Below are positions 7,074 to 10,921 of a DNA stretch of 10,921 nucleotides, piece after piece (the stretch's first letter is position 1; every line of letters starts with the position of its first letter). The translations under genes and the position numbers were made by a program. The stretch is taken from contig JAGUWA010000049.1 of assembly GCA_020062605.1 (NCBI GenBank), positions 1-10,921 of the forward strand, read 5' to 3'. This DNA is from Parvibaculum sp. (GTDB lineage: Bacteria > Pseudomonadota > Alphaproteobacteria > Parvibaculales > Parvibaculaceae). Below the pieces are notes generated by a model. That model had not been told where the DNA came from and did not search any database. It saw only the letters and a list, made by a program, of their open reading frames with translations.

Positions 7074-10000
7074 TGGCGTTCGTCTCAGAGGCCGATGTCG
7101 AGAATCTGTTGCTCGGGCAGTTGCACTCGCTCGGCTATGTCGTCGCCTTCGAGACCGACATCGGCCCCGACGGCAAGACGCCCGAGCGCGAGGCCTTTGC
7201 AGATGTGCTGCTGCTGAAGCGTCTCACCGCCGCCATCGAGAGATTGAACCCCGCCATACCCGCCGAGGCGCGGAGCGATGCGCTGCGCAAACTCGTCGCC
7301 ACCGAAAAGCCTTCCCTCGTAGAGGAAAACCGGCGTCTCCACAGGCTGATGGTGGAGGGCGTCGATGTCGAGTTCTACGGCGAGGACGGAACGATCCGCG
7401 GCGACAAGGTGCGCCTCATCGATTTCGACGATCCGTCTGCGAACGACTTTCTGGCGACCGGCCAGTTCACCGTGGTGGAGGGCCGTGTCAACCGCCGGCC
7501 AGACATTGTCGTCTTCGTAAACGGATTGCCATTGGGCGTCATCGAACTGAAGGCGCCGGGCGGCGAGAGCGCCACGCTCACCGGCGCGCATAACCAGCTT
7601 CAGACCTACAAGACGCAAATTCCTTCGCTCTTCCGTACCAACGCCGTTCTCGTCATCTCGGACGGGCTGACCGCGCGTGTCGGCTCGCTCACCGCCGATC
7701 GCGAGCGCTTCATGCCCTGGCGCACGACCGATGGCGAGGTCGTCGCCGCAAAGGGCGCGCCCGAACTCCAGGTGCTGATCGAAGGCATTTTCGAGCCCCG
7801 CCATCTTCTCGACCTTCTGCGTGACTTCACGGTCTTCGGCGAGACGGGATCGGACCTCGCGAAGATCATCGCAGGCTATCACCAGTTCCATGCGGTGAAG
7901 CGCGCGGTCACCTCGACGCTGCGCGCGCTCGCGCTCAACAAGGAGGGTGAGGCGAGGGCGCCGGGTTTCGCTGAGGACCCGGCCACGTTCGGCCTGCCGG
8001 GCGTCGGCAGCTACCAAAAGGGCGACAAGCGCATCGGCGTCATCTGGCATACGCAAGGGTCGGGCAAGAGCCTGCTCATGGCTTTCTATGCGGGGCAGCT
8101 TGTCCGCCATCCCGAACTCGAAAATCCGACCATCGTCGTCATCACCGACCGCAACGATCTCGACGACCAGCTTTTCGCGACCTTCTCCATGTGCCGCGAC
8201 CTGATCCGTCAGACGCCGGTCCAGGCCGAGAGCCGCGAGGATTTACAGGCCGCGCTGAGCCGTGCCTCGGGCGGCGTGGTCTTCACCACCATCCAGAAGT
8301 TCTCGCCGCTGACGGGAGAGGCCGACTATCCGGTCCTGTCCGAACGGCGCAACATCGTCGTCATCGCCGACGAGGCGCATCGCAGCCAGTACGGCTTTCG
8401 CGCGCGCATCGAGCGCAAGACCGGCGACATGGCCTATGGCTTCGCCAAATATCTGCGCGACGCGCTGCCCAATGCCTCCTTCATCGGCTTCACCGGAACG
8501 CCCATCGAGCAGGACGATGTGAACACGCCCGCCGTCTTCGGCGACTACATCGACATCTACGACATCAGCCGTGCCGTCGAGGACGGCGCCACCGTTCCGA
8601 TCTATTACGAGAGCCGCCTCGCGCGCATCGAACTGCCGGAGGACGAGAAGCCGCGTATCGACGCCGAGATCGCGGAGCTGACCGAGGACGAGGCAGTCAC
8701 GGAGCAGGAGAAGATCAAGCAGCGATGGGCGACCGTTGAGGCGCTGGTCGGCTCCGACAAGCGGCTTTCCATGGTGGCCGAAGATCTCGTCCGTCATTTC
8801 GAGGAACGTGTGGGCGCCATGGACGGCAAGGCCATGGTTGTCTGCATGAGCCGGCGCATTTGCGTTGCGCTTTATCGGAAGATCGTCGAACTGCGCCCCG
8901 AATGGCACAGCGCCGACGATGCCGAAGGCACGGTAAAGGTCGTGATGACGGGATCGGCCTCCGATCCGCAGGACTGGCAGCCGCATATCGGAACGAAATC
9001 CCGCCGCGATCTTCTCGCCAAGCGCGCAAAGAACCCCGGCGATCCGCTGAAGCTCGTCATCGTCCGCGACATGTGGCTCACCGGCTTCGACGCGCCGTCG
9101 ATGCACACCATGTATGTCGACAAGCCGATGCGGGGCCACGGCCTGATGCAGGCGATCGCCCGCGTCAACCGCGTCTTCCGCGACAAGCCCGCCGGTCTCG
9201 TCGTCGACTACATCGGCATCGCCCAGAACCTCAAAAGCGCGCTCAGCCAGTATTCGGCGGACGACCAGCGGCAGGCCGGGGTCGACGAGGCCGAGGCCGT
9301 CGCGGCGCTCATTGAGAAGTTCGATGTCGTGAAAGCCATGTATCACGGCTTCGACTATGCGAGCGGCCTTGCCGGAACGGGTCATGAGCGGCTTGCCGTT
9401 CTTGCCGGGGCGGTCGACTGGGTTCTCGGAAAGCAGCACGAGGCTGCCGCGCTCGAGACGACCGAGGATGGCAAGAGGCGGGAGAACCGCCGCTATCAGG
9501 ACGCCGTGTTGGCGCTCTCCAAGGCTTTCGCTCTCGCCTCGGGCAGCGACGAGGCGCGGGCGCTTCGTGACGAAGTCGGCTTCTTCCAGACCGTTCGGGT
9601 CGCGCTGATGAAGTCCGCCGATACGACGGGGCTCTCAGGCGCTGACCGGGAATTCGCGATCCAACAGATTCTGGATCGCGCCGTGGTCTCGACCGAGATC
9701 GTCGATATCCTTGCGGCAGCCGGCATCACGACGCCCGACATCTCGATCCTGTCGGACGAGTTCCTCGCCGAGGTTCAGCAGCTCCAGAAGAAGAACCTTG
9801 CGCTTGAAGCGCTGCGCAAGCTCCTCAATGACGAGATCCGCTCCCGCAGCAAGACCAATGTTGTCGAGACCAAACGTTTCTCGGAGCGTCTGGAGGCCGC
9901 AATTGCCCGCTATCACACCAACGCGATCAGCACCGTCGAGGTGATGCAGGAGCTGATCGATCTGGCGAAAGACGTCCGGGCCGCCAGGCAGCGCGGCGCG

Positions 10001-10294
10001 GAGGAGGGGCTTACCCAGGACGAGATTGCCTTCTATGACGCTCTCGCGGAGAACGAGAGCGCTGTCGAGGCTATGGGAAACGATGCTCTCAAGCTGATTG
10101 CCCACGAGTTGCTGGAGAGCCTGCAGGGTAATGTAACGGTGGACTGGTCGCGCCGCGAAAGCGCGCGGGCCCGCATGCGGGTTCTCGTAAAGCGGATACT
10201 CCGCAAGCACGGCTATCCGCCGGACATGCAGGACGCGGCCGTGCAGACCGTGCTGCGTCAGGCCGAGGCGTTATCGGCCAGTTGGATTGCTTAG
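7073..10294 (+). CDS. hsdR: Type I restriction-modification endonuclease and translocase subunit HsdR
   Basis: HsdR binds the M2S1 core, translocates DNA using ATP and cuts it when the target is unmethylated. The 1073-residue length is typical. The N-terminal PD-(D/E)xK nuclease (HsdR_N) shows D144 in RRPDIVV, E158-L-K160 and the downstream QxxxY (Q175 to Y179). The SF2 motor follows: Walker A in HTQGSGKS (326-333), Walker B DEAH (433-436), motif III TGTP (474-477) and motif VI QAIARVNR (693-700). The C-terminal part (about 930-1070) resembles the helical HsdR C-terminal domain that docks on the methylase core. All catalytic motifs are intact, so the enzyme should be active. The ATG at 7073 was chosen for its strong ribosome-binding site, and it overlaps the stop of a short bridging ORF. 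hsdR comes last, separated from hsdS by two accessory genes. Composition matches hsdM rather than the hsdS target domains. Confidence 0.96.
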   Translation: MAFVSEADVENLLLGQLHSLGYVVAFETDIGPDGKTPEREAFADVLLLKRLTAAIERLNPAIPAEARSDALRKLVATEKPSLVEENRRLHRLMVEGVDVEFYGEDGTIRGDKVRLIDFDDPSANDFLATGQFTVVEGRVNRRPDIVVFVNGLPLGVIELKAPGGESATLTGAHNQLQTYKTQIPSLFRTNAVLVISDGLTARVGSLTADRERFMPWRTTDGEVVAAKGAPELQVLIEGIFEPRHLLDLLRDFTVFGETGSDLAKIIAGYHQFHAVKRAVTSTLRALALNKEGEARAPGFAEDPATFGLPGVGSYQKGDKRIGVIWHTQGSGKSLLMAFYAGQLVRHPELENPTIVVITDRNDLDDQLFATFSMCRDLIRQTPVQAESREDLQAALSRASGGVVFTTIQKFSPLTGEADYPVLSERRNIVVIADEAHRSQYGFRARIERKTGDMAYGFAKYLRDALPNASFIGFTGTPIEQDDVNTPAVFGDYIDIYDISRAVEDGATVPIYYESRLARIELPEDEKPRIDAEIAELTEDEAVTEQEKIKQRWATVEALVGSDKRLSMVAEDLVRHFEERVGAMDGKAMVVCMSRRICVALYRKIVELRPEWHSADDAEGTVKVVMTGSASDPQDWQPHIGTKSRRDLLAKRAKNPGDPLKLVIVRDMWLTGFDAPSMHTMYVDKPMRGHGLMQAIARVNRVFRDKPAGLVVDYIGIAQNLKSALSQYSADDQRQAGVDEAEAVAALIEKFDVVKAMYHGFDYASGLAGTGHERLAVLAGAVDWVLGKQHEAAALETTEDGKRRENRRYQDAVLALSKAFALASGSDEARALRDEVGFFQTVRVALMKSADTTGLSGADREFAIQQILDRAVVSTEIVDILAAAGITTPDISILSDEFLAEVQQLQKKNLALEALRKLLNDEIRSRSKTNVVETKRFSERLEAAIARYHTNAISTVEVMQELIDLAKDVRAARQRGAEEGLTQDEIAFYDALAENESAVEAMGNDALKLIAHELLESLQGNVTVDWSRRESARARMRVLVKRILRKHGYPPDMQDAAVQTVLRQAEALSASWIA

Positions 10295-10463
10295 GCGGGC
10301 GGGAGCAAGAAGGTCCAAGCGCTTTCGGAAAAACGGCCCGGAAATTGGAAAAACGCCTCAGGTGTTGCGATACGTTGATGACCACAGGCTGCACGGGAAT
10401 ACATTCCTTGAAAGTGACATCCTGTGCAGGAACTTCGTCCTATAGACCCAGATTTTTCGGCAA

Positions 10464-10484
10464 GAGGGCGGCATAAGCGCCTTT
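10464..10484 (+). terminator. Weak hairpin, possible hsd operon terminator
   Basis: GGCG (10467-10470) pairs with CGCC (10478-10481) around a seven-base loop. G-U and A-T pairs can extend the stem, and TTT follows. The stem is short, so this is a weak candidate about 170 bases after the hsdR stop. Confidence 0.25.
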
Positions 10485-10509
10485 AGCCATTAGTAAAAAC
10501 CGGATTTCT

Positions 10510-10538
10510 CCAGATTCTTTTTCTGTGCAACCAGATTC
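10510..10538. repeat. CCAGATTC direct repeat with 21-base period
   Basis: CCAGATTC occurs at 10510-10517 and again at 10531-10538, a 21-base period that places both copies on the same face of the helix. A pair of half-sites for a regulator is possible. Eight bases repeated once is weak evidence. Confidence 0.3.
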
Positions 10539-10598
10539 AGATTTTATGCGATCCTACAGCTCTTGATTCTGCGCTATTTTTTGCCAAGCGTTTCGCCG

Positions 10599-10612
10599 AT
10601 AATATATATTAT
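10599..10612. repeat. 14-base perfect AT palindrome
   Basis: ATAATATATATTAT (10599-10612) is a perfect palindrome made only of A and T, in an otherwise GC-rich replicon. AATAATATT follows at 10617-10625. It lies about 200 bases before the start of the exported-protein gene. It could be an operator, or a site for an AT-binding nucleoid protein such as the MucR/Ros type known in Rhizobiales; that assignment is an inference. Confidence 0.4.
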
Positions 10613-10791
10613 GAAGAATAATATTGCCCCCAAAGGCCGGATTTCTGCGCATTTCTCCGCTCAAGGCCGCAACTCGCCCTGAACCACCCCTCAATCCACT
10701 TTCGTCACACATTGGGTAATTCGATGACGGTCTGAACGGATCGCCCGCTCGTTTGTTCTTCCGTTAATGGGCGCTGGGGGCGTCGAAGTCT

Positions 10792-10797
10792 GGAGGA
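10792..10797 (+). promoter_or_regulatory. Ribosome-binding site of the exported-protein gene
   Basis: GGAGGA lies eight bases before the ATG at 10806 and supports that start. Confidence 0.8.
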
Positions 10798-10805
10798 ACA
10801 GATCA

Positions 10806-10921
10806 ATGACGCAATTCAGAAAGATCCTGCTTGCCGGTACCGCAAGCTTCGCGCTCGTCGCGACACCGGTTGTCGCGGCCGATGTTCTCGGCGGCGCCAC
10901 GGGTGCTGCCTCGGGCACGGC
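10806..10921 (+). CDS. Exported protein, N-terminal 38 residues (3' end outside the window)
   Basis: The visible 38 residues begin MTQFRKILLAG and form a classical Sec signal peptide: a short basic n-region (R5, K6), a hydrophobic core (about 7-19) and a small-residue cleavage region, with likely cleavage after VVA or VVAA near residue 24 or 25. The mature start is ADVLGGATGAASG, rich in Gly, Ala, Ser and Thr, which does not identify a family. The product is probably periplasmic, outer-membrane or secreted. A strong GGAGGA ribosome-binding site precedes the ATG. Distance and composition suggest its own promoter, separate from the restriction operon. The minus-strand ORF over the same bases looks like a shadow. 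Function unknown. Confidence 0.8.
   Translation, partial: MTQFRKILLAGTASFALVATPVVAADVLGGATGAASGT

Larger units (their letters stand above)
10295..10805. other. Intergenic region between hsdR and the exported-protein gene
   Basis: I see no convincing gene in these 511 bases. The middle (about 10480-10625) is much richer in A and T than its surroundings. It holds a weak hairpin, two short direct repeats and an AT palindrome, each listed separately. A 23-codon ORF starts at 10611 without a ribosome-binding site. No strong intrinsic terminator for the hsd operon is visible directly after hsdR. The promoter of the downstream gene is probably here, but I could not choose a -35/-10 pair. Confidence 0.5.

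Noticed and set aside
7085..8110. Minus-strand ORF of 341 codons opposite hsdR
   Set aside because: It is a codon-phase mirror of the HsdR nuclease region with no recognisable domain.
8243..9439. Minus-strand ORF of 398 codons opposite hsdR
   Set aside because: It is a codon-phase mirror of the HsdR motor region; its composition is explained by the plus-strand codon bias.
10611..10682. 23-codon ORF starting MKNNIAPKGR in the region after hsdR
   Set aside because: It has no ribosome-binding site, its start overlaps the AT palindrome, and no similarity is apparent.
1..10921. CRISPR array or insertion sequence
   Set aside because: No regularly spaced repeats, terminal inverted repeats or transposase motifs were seen.

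Overview
The window looks like chromosomal DNA from an alphaproteobacterium, most likely of the Rhizobiales type. Most genes are GC-rich, with G/C favoured at third codon positions, and the ribosome-binding sites are strong. The upstream neighbour ends in an autotransporter-type beta-barrel, and a strong hairpin terminator follows it. This placement is an inference from composition and style; no taxonomic marker gene is present.

Layout. Positions 1-758 are the C-terminal beta-barrel of an autotransporter whose start lies outside the window. A leader region with a strong intrinsic terminator (958-985) separates it from a five-gene plus-strand operon at 1096-10294. The order is hsdM (type I DNA methyltransferase), hsdS (specificity subunit), an unassigned DUF6615-like gene, a large DUF262-HNH-AlbA_2 fusion gene, and hsdR (type I restriction subunit). 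A 511-base region without a clear gene follows; it holds AT-rich palindromic sequence and short repeats. The window ends in the first 38 codons of an exported protein with a clear signal peptide.

How the genes work together. HsdM, HsdS and HsdR are the three subunits of a type I restriction-modification enzyme, and all main motifs are intact. Two extra genes lie between hsdS and hsdR. The first (3956-4798) is joined to hsdS by an ATGA overlap and has a D...QxK signature like that of Mrr-type nucleases, plus clustered cysteines. The second (4879-7014) combines a GmrSD-like DUF262 NTPase domain, an HNH-like nuclease motif and a C-terminal Schlafen-type AlbA_2 domain with nuclease-like acidic residues. 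The operon is therefore a composite defence locus: a classical type I system with a candidate type IV-like or accessory nuclease module inside it. A 20-codon ORF (7011-7073) overlaps both the stop of the fusion gene and the start of hsdR, and may couple their translation. A weak promoter candidate in the only sizeable gap inside the operon (4799-4878) could let the nuclease genes be transcribed apart from the methylase genes.

The domain assignments of hsdM, hsdS, hsdR, DUF262 and AlbA_2 rest on recognisable motifs. The DUF6615-like label, the nuclease activity of the accessory genes, the promoter and the coupling role are inferences.
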